A stretch of DNA of 64,000 nucleotides, from NCBI RefSeq assembly GCF_900107105.1, contig NZ_FNOT01000006.1, forward strand, positions 248,001 through 312,000, in the 5' to 3' direction. This document shows, in pieces, positions 40,247 through 48,905 of the stretch. The DNA comes from Geodermatophilus africanus (GTDB lineage Bacteria; Actinomycetota; Actinomycetes; Mycobacteriales; Geodermatophilaceae). A model generated the notes under the pieces. The model did no database searches. It saw only the letters and a program-made list of their open reading frames with translations, and was not told the origin of the DNA. The first letter of the stretch is position 1. Every line of letters begins with the position of its first letter. The position numbers and the translations under genes were made by a program.

Positions 40247-41567
40247 GCTGGGCTCCGGCGTCGAGGAGGATCTGCTCATAGGTCCGTGCCAACTCCTCGT
40301 AGTTGCGGAAGCGGTTGTAGCTGGGTGCGCCCGGCGAGAGCAGCACCAGGCCGCCCGGGCGGGCGGTGCGCAGCGCCTCGGCGACGGCGTCGGCCAGGGA
40401 GGCGGTCTCGGCGACCGGCGGCTCGGCGCCGGCGGCGGCCGCGGCCGCGCGGATGTTGGCGGCGAACCGGGTGCCGGTGTCCGGGATCGTGAGCACCCGC
40501 ACCGTCCCGCCGCGGGCGACGACCGCCGCGGCCAGGTCGGTGTAGTCCAGCCCGCGGTCCTGCCCGCCGGCGATGAGCGTGACCGGCTGCTCCGCGAAGG
40601 CGTCGATCGCGGCGCGCACCGACACCGGGGTGGTGCTCAGCGTGTCGTCGACGAACGTGACGCCGTCCCGCGTGGCCACCGGCGAGAGCCGGTGCGGCAA
40701 GGCCCGGAAGCCGGCGACGGCGGTGCGGACGGCCTCGGCCGCCCCGTCCAGGTCGGCGCCCATCCGGACGCAGGCGGCCAGCGCGACGTGCAGGTTGGCG
40801 ACGTTGTGCACGCCCGCGAGGCGCTCGAGCGGGAAACCCGCCAGCCGCACCGCGGGGACGAACTCGGCCGGGTCGACCAGCACGGTCGGGTCGAGGTGCT
40901 GCTCGGCCAGCGGCCGCGCCTGGGGGCTGGCCACCACCGAGGCCGGCCCGCAGCCGGCGAAGACGTGCAGCTTGTCGCGGTAGTACGTGGCGACGTCGCC
41001 GTGCCAGTCCAGGTGCTCGGGGGCCAGCGAGGTCACCGCGCCCCAGCCGGACCAGCCCTCGACCGCGGCCGCCTGGTAGCTGGAGACCTCGACGACCAGC
41101 GACGTCCCGTCCCCGACGGCGTCGTCGAGGAGGACGTCGAGCAGCGGGGTGCCGATGTTGCCGGCGTGCACCGCCGGACGACCGGCGGCGGTGAGCACGG
41201 TGGCGGCCAGCGCGCTGGTCGTGCTCTTGCCCTTGGTGCCGGTGACGCAGAGCGTCGGGACGTCGCGGGCGGCGAACTCGGCCAGGGCGACGCCGGTGCC
41301 GGAGGCGAGGGTGGTCCGGGCGGCCAGCGCGCGGGCGTCCTCGCGGTAGGGGCTGATGCCCGGCGAGCGGAACACCACGTCGCAGCCCGCCAGCTCGGCG
41401 ACGTCGGCACCGGCCCGCACGCCCGGCGGCAGGTCCACCGGCGGGACGGCGTCGACGACCAGGACGCCCGCGGCGCCGGCGGTCAGCGCGGCGCGCACCG
41501 CGGCCCGCCCCTCGCGCCCGTGACCCCAGACGCCGACCCGGCGCCCGGCCAGGTCGGCGAGCCTCAC
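40239..41567 (-). CDS. murD2: UDP-MurNAc-L-Ala--L-glutamate ligase
   Basis: The 442-residue Mur ligase joins glutamate to UDP-MurNAc-L-Ala. It has the N-terminal substrate domain RVGVWGHGREGRAAVRAAL and SPGISPYRED, the P-loop TLCVTGTKGKSTTSALA, VEVSSYQAAAVEGW, the central LAPEHLDWHGDVATYYRDK with the carbamylated-Lys region, and C-terminal FVDDTLSTTPVSVRAAI. It is MurD-like. Association with murL assigns it to the L-Glu-using MurD2 group. A normal murD would be expected elsewhere in the mur cluster. GTG 41567 is the only in-frame start with full length. Confidence 0.88.
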   Translation of the reverse strand: MRLADLAGRRVGVWGHGREGRAAVRAALTAGAAGVLVVDAVPPVDLPPGVRAGADVAELAGCDVVFRSPGISPYREDARALAARTTLASGTGVALAEFAARDVPTLCVTGTKGKSTTSALAATVLTAAGRPAVHAGNIGTPLLDVLLDDAVGDGTSLVVEVSSYQAAAVEGWSGWGAVTSLAPEHLDWHGDVATYYRDKLHVFAGCGPASVVASPQARPLAEQHLDPTVLVDPAEFVPAVRLAGFPLERLAGVHNVANLHVALAACVRMGADLDGAAEAVRTAVAGFRALPHRLSPVATRDGVTFVDDTLSTTPVSVRAAIDAFAEQPVTLIAGGQDRGLDYTDLAAAVVARGGTVRVLTIPDTGTRFAANIRAAAAAAGAEPPVAETASLADAVAEALRTARPGGLVLLSPGAPSYNRFRNYEELARTYEQILLDAGAQRV

Positions 41568-41627
41568 CGGCCGTCCCGGGACGGCGGTGCAGCGCGGTGG
41601 GTCACGGCGCCCACTGTAGGAGCTGGC

Positions 41628-41790
41628 GCCCTGCAGGGTCCCGCCGCGAGCTTGCGAGTGGTGGGGAGCAGGGTGGCCCCGTCCAGAGGCTCGCCGCAGG
41701 CCTCGTCCCGGGTCCCACCCTGAGCCTGCGAAGGGTGGGGAGGACGAGGTCCTTTCACGGTGGGGAGGACGGGGTCCTTGTAGGGTCGCT
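41628..41790. repeat. Cluster of family A repeats upstream of murD2 and nhaA
   Basis: At least two full units and one fragment: GCCCTGCAGGG...GCAGGG around CGAGCTTGCGAG (about 41630-41680), GCCTCGTCC...GGACGAGGTCC (about 41699-41752) with TTTCACG at its edge, and GAGGACGGGGTCC (41765-41777). They fill the divergent gap between murD2 and nhaA, an exception to the usual position at gene ends. Confidence 0.65.
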
Positions 41791-41853
41791 GACAGGTGCG
41801 CCGGGAAGTCTGGTCGGCAACGTCTTCGCCGACCCCGTCTCCGGGAGCCACGC

Positions 41854-43239
41854 ATGCCCTCTACCTCGACCGCCCGCCTGTTCGGCCGGGGTTCCTGGGC
41901 CGAGACGAGCCGGATCGCCGACATCCTGCGCAAGGAGACCGTCGGCGGCGCCCTGTTGCTCGTCGCCGCGGCGATCGCGCTGGTGTGGGCCAACTCCCCG
42001 TGGGGCGCCGCGTACGAGACCCTGCGGGACACGCGGGTCGGGCCCGCGTCGCTGCACCTCGATCTGTCGCTGGGCACCTGGGCGGCCGACGGGCTGCTCG
42101 CGATCTTCTTCTTCGTCGCCGGGCTGGAGCTCAAGCGCGAGTTCGTCGCCGGCGACCTGCGCGAGCCGCGCCGCGCCGCGCTGCCGATCGCCGCCGCCGT
42201 CGGTGGCATGGCGGTGCCGGCCCTGCTGTTCGTGCTGGTCAACCTCGGCCGGAATGACGACGCGCTGCGCGGCTGGGCCATCCCGTCGGCGACCGACATC
42301 GCCTTCGCGCTCGCCGTCCTGGCGGTGATCAGCACCCACCTGCCGAGCGCGCTGCGCACCTTCCTGCTCACTCTCGCCGTCGTCGACGACCTGCTGGCGA
42401 TCGTGGTGATCGCGATTTTCTACACCGACGACTTCTCCGCGGGGTCCCTGCTGCTCTCGCTGGCCCCGCTGGCGGTCTTCGGCCTCCTGGTGCAGCGACG
42501 GGTCCGATCGTGGTGGCTGCTGCTCCCGCTCGCTGCGCTGACGTGGGTCTTCATGCACGAGTCCGGCGTCCACGCGACGGTCGCCGGCGTGCTGCTGGCG
42601 TTCACCGTCCCGGTGGTGCGCAGCCAGGCCGCCGGCGGCCCGGACGCCGGTCCCGGACTCGCGGAGCACTTCGAGCACCGGTTCCGGCCGATCTCGGCCG
42701 GCATCGCCGTCCCCGTGTTCGCCTTCTTCTCGGCCGGCGTCGCGGTCGGGGGGCTCTCGGGCCTCACCGAGTCGGTCACCGACAGCGTTGCCGTCGGCAT
42801 CGCCGTCGGGCTCGTGGTGGGCAAGGCGATCGGCATCACCGGGGCCACCTGGCTGGTGTCGCGCTTCACCCGCGCCCAGCTGGACGAGCACCTCGGCTGG
42901 CCCGACGTGGTCGGCCTGGCGCTGCTCGGCGGGATCGGCTTCACCGTCTCCCTGCTCATCACCGAGCTGGCGTTCGGCCTGGGCACGCCGACCTACGACC
43001 ACGCGAAGGTCGGCATCCTGTTGGGCACCCTGCTGGCCGCGCTGGTGGCGACGGTCGTGCTACGGCTGCGCAACCGCCGCTACAAGCGGATCTACGAGGA
43101 CGAGCGGGCCGACTTCGACCGCGACGGCATCCCGGACGTGTACCAGCGCGAGACGGTCGACGACCGCGCCGAGCACCGTCTGGACCGGGACGGCCGACCC
43201 CCGCCCGGACGCACCGCCGGCGGTTCCACCGAGGGCTGA
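41854..43239 (+). CDS. nhaA: Na+/H+ antiporter NhaA
   Basis: NhaA exchanges sodium for protons across the cytoplasmic membrane. The 461-residue protein has about 12 helices, with [20 protein letters not shown] in helix 2, [15 protein letters not shown] in helix 4, and the ion-binding pair in [20 protein letters not shown] (helix 5), followed by [16 protein letters not shown] helix 8 (here [12 protein letters not shown]). The C-terminal 60 residues are charged and cytoplasmic. Length and the Asp-Asp pair indicate a working antiporter. Confidence 0.95.
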   Translation: MPSTSTARLFGRGSWAETSRIADILRKETVGGALLLVAAAIALVWANSPWGAAYETLRDTRVGPASLHLDLSLGTWAADGLLAIFFFVAGLELKREFVAGDLREPRRAALPIAAAVGGMAVPALLFVLVNLGRNDDALRGWAIPSATDIAFALAVLAVISTHLPSALRTFLLTLAVVDDLLAIVVIAIFYTDDFSAGSLLLSLAPLAVFGLLVQRRVRSWWLLLPLAALTWVFMHESGVHATVAGVLLAFTVPVVRSQAAGGPDAGPGLAEHFEHRFRPISAGIAVPVFAFFSAGVAVGGLSGLTESVTDSVAVGIAVGLVVGKAIGITGATWLVSRFTRAQLDEHLGWPDVVGLALLGGIGFTVSLLITELAFGLGTPTYDHAKVGILLGTLLAALVATVVLRLRNRRYKRIYEDERADFDRDGIPDVYQRETVDDRAEHRLDRDGRPPPGRTAGGSTEG

Positions 43240-43248
43240 ATTTCTGCG

Positions 43249-43278
43249 TTGCACCGCCCCTCGGATGGGACGTACCGT
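43249..43278 (+). promoter_or_regulatory. Sigma-70-like promoter
   Basis: TTGCAC (43249-43254) and TACCGT (43273-43278) separated by 18 bases, just after nhaA. It would drive a short transcript containing the AT-richer ORF at 43299 and the gene at 43361. Confidence 0.5.
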
Positions 43279-43298
43279 CGGGGTACACGAGAGAGGAG

Positions 43299-43349
43299 GT
43301 GGTCCGTAACTTGCATGCTTATCGGACTCGTGAGGTGGCTGTCCGCTAG
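43299..43349 (+). other. Possible leader peptide with unusual codon use
   Basis: A strong GAGAGGAGGTGG (43291-43302) precedes a short frame that ends LHAYRTREVAVR at TAG 43347. Start may be TTG 43311 (eleven bases from GGAGG) or GTG 43299. Codons such as GCT, TAT, ACT and CGT are unlike the surrounding GC-rich genes, which suggests selection on the nucleotide sequence, an RNA signal or a conserved peptide. An ATG at 43315 in another frame gives a 24-residue alternative. Confidence 0.4.
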
Positions 43350-43360
43350 CCGCCGTCCAG

Positions 43361-44260
43361 ATGGGCCGCCCGTTCAGACGACAGTCTGAGCGACGGCAGA
43401 TCGCCCGTCCGTCGTACGGCGGCGAGCGAGAACCGGACAGTCACCCGACCCCCGGGCCGCCGGCATTTGTCCAGCCGGCCCGCGTGCTGCTCCCCTCCCC
43501 GGAGGGCTGGGCGCCGCGGAGCAGCCCGGGGGTTGTCCGTTCTCCGGGGAGGCCCGCGCTGTCGACCGGCCGCGCCGCCGGCACCGGGGACTCCCCCGGC
43601 GCCTGGGTCGCCGCCGCCCTCCGGCCCGGCCGCACCGTCGGCTCCCTCGTGCCCCCCACCTTCGCGGCCTACGCCCGGGTCCTGCACCCGGCCGTGCGCT
43701 ACGCCGGCGACGCCGACGTCGACGTCCGCTGGGACGAGGTCGCCGCGTACAACGGCACCACGGCGCACCGGCTGATGCAGTGGCCGGCCCTCACCGGCTC
43801 CTGGGAGCACGTCGCCGAGGAGGACCAGCCCGGCGTCTGGAACGACAGCCCCGCCGAGGGCCATCTGCCGGCTCCCGTGGCCGCCACGCTGGCCGGCCTG
43901 CTCGCCGGGTGGACGGCCACGCCGCAGGAGTGCTGGTTCGGCTGGTGCCACGACGGACCGGACTGCCGGCCGCGCCTGACGCTGCCCATGTGCGACGTCC
44001 TGCTGCGCCCCGGGCCGGTGACCCTGGCCTCGGCCAACTTCGCCCCCGAGCCGCAGGAGCAGAGCGCAGCCGTGTGGTGGCCGGTCGACCGCGCCTGGTT
44101 CGTCGCCACCGACCCCACCCTGATGAGCACCTACGTCGGCGGGCCGGTCGGCGCGGTCGACGCCCTCCTGGGCTCCCTGCTCGAGGTCTACCCGGCCGCT
44201 CCCGAGGACCCGGTCGGCTACGACACCGACCCGGTCAACCCCGCCCCGACGCGCTTCTGA
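43361..44260 (+). CDS. Conserved hypothetical protein
   Basis: The frame gives 299 residues from ATG 43361, but the first 60-70 are Arg/Pro-rich and poorly protein-like. The core starts near GDSPGAWVAAALRPGRTVGS and has VPPTFAAYARVLHPAVRYAG, DVRWDEVAAYNGTTAHRLMQ, WFGWCHDGPDCRP and DRAWFVATDPTLMSTYVGG. GTG 43484 or a later start is possible. The pattern of Trp and acidic residues is typical of actinobacterial proteins of unknown function. No catalytic motif is recognised. Confidence 0.72.
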   Translation: MGRPFRRQSERRQIARPSYGGEREPDSHPTPGPPAFVQPARVLLPSPEGWAPRSSPGVVRSPGRPALSTGRAAGTGDSPGAWVAAALRPGRTVGSLVPPTFAAYARVLHPAVRYAGDADVDVRWDEVAAYNGTTAHRLMQWPALTGSWEHVAEEDQPGVWNDSPAEGHLPAPVAATLAGLLAGWTATPQECWFGWCHDGPDCRPRLTLPMCDVLLRPGPVTLASANFAPEPQEQSAAVWWPVDRAWFVATDPTLMSTYVGGPVGAVDALLGSLLEVYPAAPEDPVGYDTDPVNPAPTRF

Positions 44261-44288
44261 CAGGACCCTCTTGCCCCCCACCGTCGAA

Positions 44289-44343
44289 GGACCCCGTCCT
44301 CCCCACCCCTCGCTCCGCTCGGGGCGGGACCCGGGACGGGGCC
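44289..44343. repeat. Family A palindrome between convergent genes
   Basis: GGACCCCGTCC (44289-44299) pairs with GGACGGGGCC (44334-44343), inner CCCACCCCTCG against CGGGGCGGG, apex CTCCGCT. A half unit GGGTCCCTGCAGGGGGCC follows to 44367. It lies between the 3' ends of the hypothetical gene and the DUF885 gene. Confidence 0.75.
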
Positions 44344-44398
44344 GGTGGTGGGTCCCTGCAGGGGGCCGAAGACGGGGCCGGACCCCACGGGATGCCGG

Positions 44399-46090
44399 CT
44401 ATAGCTGGGCGAGCTCCGCGGCCAGGTCGTCGAGCCCGAGCGAGCCCTGCGACAGCGCGGCCATGTGCCACGCCCTGCCGTCGAACGCCGTGCCGCGCGC
44501 CCGCTCGGCCGCCGCGCGGCCGTCCAGCCACGCACGCTCCCCGAGCTTGTAGCTGATCGCCTGTCCGGGCAACCCGAAGTAGCGGACCAGCTCGCTGTCG
44601 AGGAACGCCGGGGCGGCGCCGCTGTGCTCTCCGAGGAAGGCCCGGGCGAGCTCCGGCGTCCACGGCCGCCCCCGGTGCCCGGCGAGGGCACCGTCGGCGT
44701 CGTCCGGGACGGGCAGCGCCAGGTGCACGCCGATGTCGATGACCACCCGGACCGCGCGCAGCTGCTGGGCGTCGAGGAAGCCCAGCCGCGTGCCGGGATC
44801 GGTGAAGTAGCCGAGCTCGTCCATGAGCCGCTCGGCGTAGAGCGCCCAGCCCTCGACGTTCGCCCCGACCGAGCCCAGCGACGTCTGGTAGGTCGACAGC
44901 TGCCCGGACACGTACGCCCACTGCGCCAGCTGCAGGTGGTGACCCGGGACGCCCTCGTGGTACCAGATCGAGGTCAGGTCCCAGAGCGGGAAGCGCTCCC
45001 GGCCGAGCGTCGGGAGCCAGGTGCGGCCCGGGCGGGAGAAGTCCTGCGCGGGGCGCGTGTAGTACGGCGCGGCGGCGCTGCCCGGGGGCGCGATCATCGC
45101 CTCGACCCGGCGGACCGGCTCGGCGAGGTCGAAGTGGACGCCGTCGAGGGCCGCGATCGCGTCGTCCATCATCGTCTGCAGCCGCTTGCGGATCGCCTCG
45201 ACGCCGTCGACGGCGGGGCCGTGCACGTCGAGCCAGCGCATCGCCTCCATGGGGGTCGCGCCGGGCACCACCCGCTCGGCCTCGGTCCGCTGCTCGGCGA
45301 GGATCCGCCGGTGCTCGGCCCAGCCCCAGGCGTAGGCCTCCTCCAGTCCGTTGCCGGCGCCCAGGTCCGAGCCGGTCCAGCGGCGGGCGGCCAGCGCGTA
45401 GCGGTCGCGGCCGACGGCGTCCGGCGTCCCCTCGGCCTGCGGCAGGTAGACGTCGCGGAGGAAGTCGCGCACCTCGGCGACCGCGCCGTCGGCGGCCTGC
45501 GCGGCGGCGGCCAGCTCGCCGCGGATCGCGTCCGGCCCGCCGGCGGCGAACCCGCCGAAGAACGGCCCGGCCAGCCACTCGCCGAGCTGCTCCACCACGG
45601 TCGACACCTGGCGCGGTGCGACGAGCAGGCCGCGGCGGGCGCCCTCCTCGAGCGAGGTGCGGAAGCCCCGGTAGGCCTCCGGTACCCGCGCCATCCGGCG
45701 GGCGACGACCGCCCAGTCGTCGTCCGCCGCCGTCGGCATGAGCAGGAAGACCTGCCGGATGGAGTGCACCGGGCTGAACAGGTTGGACAGCGCCCGCAGC
45801 CCCTCCCCGGCCTCGTGCACGTCCAGCTCGGCGCCCAGCCGCTCGCGCAGCAGGCGGGCGCAGCGACGCTCGACCGGATCGTCGGCCAGGGCCGGGTCGG
45901 CGGCGAGCACGCGGTCCAGCTCGGCGAGCGTGTCGCGGGCCAGCTGCGCCTCCGCCTCGAGCCCCGCGGGGCTGGGGTCGGGCAGCCGGTCGTCGCCGGG
46001 CCGGGTGCCCAGCGAGGTGGCGACGATCGGGTCCAGGTCGCAGACCGCGTCGACGTACCGGTCGGCAGCCTGTCTCGGCGTGTCGCTCAC
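44399..46090 (-). CDS. DUF885 family protein, probable metallocarboxypeptidase-like enzyme
   Basis: The 563-residue protein belongs to DUF885 (M32-like fold): N-terminal RYVDAVCDLDPIVATSLGTR, and the active-site block SIWYHEGVPGHHLQLAQWAY, where the H-E-x-x-P-G-H-H metal ligands are intact, followed by NVEGWALYAERLMDELGYF with the third ligand Glu. There is no signal peptide, so it is cytoplasmic. Substrates are unknown; peptidase activity is inferred from fold. GTG 46090 overlaps the stop of the nitrobindin-like gene (GTGA). Confidence 0.9.
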   Translation of the reverse strand: MSDTPRQAADRYVDAVCDLDPIVATSLGTRPGDDRLPDPSPAGLEAEAQLARDTLAELDRVLAADPALADDPVERRCARLLRERLGAELDVHEAGEGLRALSNLFSPVHSIRQVFLLMPTAADDDWAVVARRMARVPEAYRGFRTSLEEGARRGLLVAPRQVSTVVEQLGEWLAGPFFGGFAAGGPDAIRGELAAAAQAADGAVAEVRDFLRDVYLPQAEGTPDAVGRDRYALAARRWTGSDLGAGNGLEEAYAWGWAEHRRILAEQRTEAERVVPGATPMEAMRWLDVHGPAVDGVEAIRKRLQTMMDDAIAALDGVHFDLAEPVRRVEAMIAPPGSAAAPYYTRPAQDFSRPGRTWLPTLGRERFPLWDLTSIWYHEGVPGHHLQLAQWAYVSGQLSTYQTSLGSVGANVEGWALYAERLMDELGYFTDPGTRLGFLDAQQLRAVRVVIDIGVHLALPVPDDADGALAGHRGRPWTPELARAFLGEHSGAAPAFLDSELVRYFGLPGQAISYKLGERAWLDGRAAAERARGTAFDGRAWHMAALSQGSLGLDDLAAELAQL

Positions 46091-46620
46091 CGGAGCCGCT
46101 CCAGGCGCGCGGACATGGTGGGCCGCAGCGGTTCCTCGCCGGTGGCGCGGTCGATGGCGTACATGAGCGCACCCTCGACGATGCCGTAGAGCCGCACGGC
46201 GCGGGACACCTCGGGGGCGTCCGGCGTGCGGGCGAGGACGTCGCTGGTCAGCTCCCAGCTGGTCGTCGTCCGGGCCCGGCCGACGTAGAGCTCGACCAGG
46301 CCGTCGGGGCTGGTCACCAGCAGCTCGACGTCGTCGCCGCCGCGGGGCCGCCAGAAGCCTGACTCCCGGACGGCCGGCCCGACGACCTGGCCGTCGTCGG
46401 TGAGCCGCCAGGTGCGGGAGTCGTAGGCGAGGAAGCCGCGGCCGTCGTGGCTGAACCGGATCCACTGCCCGAAGCGGTGGTCGCCCCCGGCCCCGGCGGC
46501 CTGCCCCTCGCCGTGCCACTCGCCCAGCAGCGGGAGCACGGCGAGCAGCTCCTCGGAGACCTCCGGTCCGGAGCGGACGTCGACGGTGTCCTCGACCGGC
46601 AGCTCGGTGTCGCCGCTCAC
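46087..46620 (-). CDS. Nitrobindin/FABP-like beta-barrel protein (DUF1794)
   Basis: The 177-residue protein has the nitrobindin signature G-x-W-x-G-x-G in LLGEWHGEGQA, then FGQWIRFSHDGRGFLAYDSR and RESGFWRP, typical of the ten-stranded barrel that binds ferric haem and isomerises peroxynitrite. The end of the family usually reads H-L-x-A-x-L-x-R with a haem-ligating His; here the aligned end is MSARLERLR, so the ligand appears to be replaced. It may not bind haem in the usual way. GTG 46620 overlaps the leader ORF stop. Confidence 0.82.
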   Translation of the reverse strand: MSGDTELPVEDTVDVRSGPEVSEELLAVLPLLGEWHGEGQAAGAGGDHRFGQWIRFSHDGRGFLAYDSRTWRLTDDGQVVGPAVRESGFWRPRGGDDVELLVTSPDGLVELYVGRARTTTSWELTSDVLARTPDAPEVSRAVRLYGIVEGALMYAIDRATGEEPLRPTMSARLERLR

Positions 46621-46697
46621 GAGACCTCCTCGCCGGCGCTCGTCGGCCGCGTCCGCGGGGCTGCTGTGCACCTGGACGAGCTCGCAGGCTCGCTCAT
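46617..46697 (-). CDS. Small leader peptide ORF (family C) before the nitrobindin-like gene
   Basis: Twenty-six codons from ATG 46697 end in TGA overlapping GTG 46620. The peptide has the same length and the same RTRPTSAGE segment as the ORF between rex and hemA, although the downstream genes are unrelated. The 3' part supplies GCGAGGAGG as ribosome binding site. Confidence 0.5.
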   Translation of the reverse strand: MSEPASSSRCTAAPRTRPTSAGEEVS

Positions 46698-46828
46698 CTG
46701 CGCGTCTCGCGCGGACGGCGGGCGAGTCGGGCGGCACCGTACCCGCAGCCGAGCGCCGCGAGCGACGACAGGGCGACGAGGACCCAGGCAGAGACCATGC
46801 GCCCCACCGTAGGACCGCCTGCTGTCCT

Positions 46829-46965
46829 GCTGGAACGGCCCCGTCCAGGGCACCGTCCCGAGCCCGGCGACGGACCGAACGGCCACCCTGCAGCGTCCCG
46901 CAGCCCCCGTCCGGAGGCTCGCCCCGAGCTCGCGAGGGGTGAGGGGGACCGGGTCCGTCACCGAG
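46829..46965. repeat. Two family A units
   Basis: GGCCCCGTCCAGGG...GTCCCGAGCCC (about 46829-46865) and GCCCCCGTCC...GGGGGACCGGGTCC with inner CTCGCCCC/GGGGTGAG (46902-46958). The set lies after the leftward epimerase gene and before the family C leader. Confidence 0.55.
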
Positions 46966-46990
46966 CGGTGCGGAGCAGGATGGGTCCGCC

Positions 46991-47935
46991 TCAGGCGGTC
47001 GCCGGCACCGCCCCGGCCGTCGCGGCCACCACCTCATCCCAGGCGGTGGCGGTGAGCCCGAGGGTGGCGGTCGTCGCCGACGCGTCGACGACGTACTCGC
47101 CCTCGAACTGGTGCCGGACGTCGACGAGCTCCCGCACCATCGGCGAGACGAGCCCCACGGCGCGCAGCACCGGCCACGGGACACCGCGCACCCGGGCCGG
47201 CGGCACCGGGTGGGCCGGGGAGGACAGGGCCGCGGCCAGGTCGGTCAGCGCCTGCCGCTGCGAGCGCGGGGGCGCGCTCGGCACGTGCCAGGCCCGGCCG
47301 AGGGCCCGCTCGTCGGTGCCGAGGGCGGCCAGGGTCGCCGCGACGTCGGGCAGGTAGGCCCAGCTGCGCGGGACGTCGGGGTCGCCGATCACCCACGCGG
47401 TCCGGCCGCGGCGCAGCGTGGGCAGCTGGCGCACCAGGTGGGAGTGCGCCGCGGGCACCTGCGGGCCGACGAAGTCCGCCGCACGCGCCTCGGTCACCCG
47501 CACCCGGCCGGCCTCGTGCGCGGCCAGCGCGTCGGTCCACATCGCGATCCGCACCCGCCCCTTGAGGTCGGTGGCGGTCAGCGGGCTGTCGGGTCGCATG
47601 GGGCCGGTCGGGGCGCCGTAGACGTAGAGGTTGGACATCGTGACGAGCACCGCGCCGGTCCGCTCGGCCGTGGTGAGCAGGGCCGCCGCGACGGGCGGCC
47701 AGTCGGTGGCCCAGCGGTGGTAGGCCGGGTTCACCGCGTTGTAGAGCGCTGCCGCGCCGCGTGCGGCGGCGGTGAGCGCAGCGGCGTCGGCCGCGTCGAC
47801 CCGGCGGTGCTCGACGGCGCCCGTCGAGGTGCCGCCGCCGCGCGACAGCACCCGGACCCGGTGCCCCCGCGCGGCGAGCAGCTCGGCGGTCGCCGTCCCG
47901 ACCGGTCCCTTGCCCACGACCACGTGCAGTGCCAT
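46991..47935 (-). CDS. NAD-dependent epimerase/dehydratase family protein
   Basis: The 314-residue atypical extended SDR begins ALHVVVGKGPVGTATAELLA, a Rossmann motif with G-x-G-x-x-G, and has SNLYVYGAPTG in the place of the catalytic Tyr region and PRSWAYLPDVAATLAALG typical of this subgroup. ATG 47935 has GAGGAGG upstream. It is divergent from a TetR-type regulator with two palindromic operators between, so it is almost certainly the regulated target. Substrate unknown. Confidence 0.88.
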   Translation of the reverse strand: MALHVVVGKGPVGTATAELLAARGHRVRVLSRGGGTSTGAVEHRRVDAADAAALTAAARGAAALYNAVNPAYHRWATDWPPVAAALLTTAERTGAVLVTMSNLYVYGAPTGPMRPDSPLTATDLKGRVRIAMWTDALAAHEAGRVRVTEARAADFVGPQVPAAHSHLVRQLPTLRRGRTAWVIGDPDVPRSWAYLPDVAATLAALGTDERALGRAWHVPSAPPRSQRQALTDLAAALSSPAHPVPPARVRGVPWPVLRAVGLVSPMVRELVDVRHQFEGEYVVDASATTATLGLTATAWDEVVAATAGAVPATA

Positions 47936-47958
47936 GACGCCTCCTCGGTGTCGTTGAC

Positions 47959-47973
47959 GAGAGCACCGCTCTC
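47959..47973. promoter_or_regulatory. TetR-type operator 1
   Basis: GAGAGCACCGCTCTC, six-base arms, 24 bases from the ATG of the epimerase gene. Shares AGAGC/GCTCT with operator 2. Confidence 0.6.
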
Positions 47974-48010
47974 GTTGCGAACGACGCTCGCACTCATCAC
48001 GGTGGACGTC

Positions 48011-48025
48011 AAGAGCAGTGCTCTT
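48011..48025. promoter_or_regulatory. TetR-type operator 2
   Basis: AAGAGCAGTGCTCTT, a perfect 15-base palindrome about the central G. It abuts TTGCGT (48028-48033), a candidate -35 of the regulator gene, so binding would block both promoters. Confidence 0.65.
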
Positions 48026-48063
48026 GGTTGCGTGCGCCGCTCTCAGCGCGTCACCATGGGAAG

Positions 48064-48747
48064 GTGCCGTCCACCGTCCGGGAGCGCGTCCGCGCCGAGC
48101 TGACCGCCGAGATCACCGCTGCCGCGCGCCGGCAGCTCGCTGAGGTCGGCGCCGCCGGCCTGTCGCTGCGGGCGGTCGCGCGCGAGCTGGGCATGGCCTC
48201 GTCGGCGCTCTACCGCTACTTCCCCAGCCGCGACGACCTGCTGACCCGGCTCATCACCGACGGCTACGACGCGCTCGGCGCCGCCGCGGAGGACGCCGAC
48301 GACCCGGTCGCGCCGCCGCGGGAGCGCTGGTTGGCGGTGTGCCGGGCCGTCCGGTCGTGGGCGCGGGCGCACCCGCACGAGTACGCGCTGCTCTACGGCA
48401 CCCCCGTACCGGGCTACGCCGCGCCGCGCGAGACCGTGCCCTCGGCCGCCCGGGTGGGTGTGGTCCTGGGGCGGGTCCTCGGCGACGCGGCCCGCAGCGG
48501 CGCGCTGCCCGACGCGGCCGGGCGCGCGCGGGACCCGGAGCTGGTCAGCGACGAGACGGCGGCGATCCTCGGCGGCGCGCACCCCGCGCTCGACGACGCC
48601 GTCCGGGTGCGCGCCCTGCTGGCGTGGAGCTCGCTGTACGGCACCGTCAGCTTCGAGCTCTTCGGCCAGCTCGTCGGATCGGTCGCCGACGTCGACCGGT
48701 ACTTCGACGTCGCGATGGGCGAGCTCGCCGACCTCCTGAGGCTCTGA
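48064..48747 (+). CDS. TetR/AcrR family transcriptional regulator
   Basis: The 227-residue protein has the TetR DNA-binding domain (TAAARRQLAEVGAAGLSLRA, VARELGMASSALYRYFPSRD) and a C-terminal ligand domain with WRAHPHEYALLYG-like sequence (here WARAHPHEYALLYGTPVPGY), the TetR_C_13/WHG type. It probably represses itself and the divergent epimerase through the twin operators. GTG 48064 has no good ribosome binding site; TTG 48028 is in frame. A leaderless start from CACCAT is possible. Confidence 0.9.
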   Translation: MPSTVRERVRAELTAEITAAARRQLAEVGAAGLSLRAVARELGMASSALYRYFPSRDDLLTRLITDGYDALGAAAEDADDPVAPPRERWLAVCRAVRSWARAHPHEYALLYGTPVPGYAAPRETVPSAARVGVVLGRVLGDAARSGALPDAAGRARDPELVSDETAAILGGAHPALDDAVRVRALLAWSSLYGTVSFELFGQLVGSVADVDRYFDVAMGELADLLRL

Positions 48748-48905
48748 CGAGCCCTCCCCCGGGAGCCACCCCCGCGGCCGTCCTACCGGCGCGGCCGCGG
48801 CGAGGAGGACACCGGTCGGCGACGCCCCGGTTGAGGTCCGGCCCCGGTGGGCAGGGTGGTGGACCCGAGGCGGGCACGGTCGGACGTGGAGGACGTGGCG
48901 GCAGC

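Noticed and set aside
48028..48063. TTG 48028 as start of the TetR gene
   Set aside because: It would lie just beside the operator, at the -35, and adds residues before the helix-turn-helix without homology; GTG 48064 is preferred.
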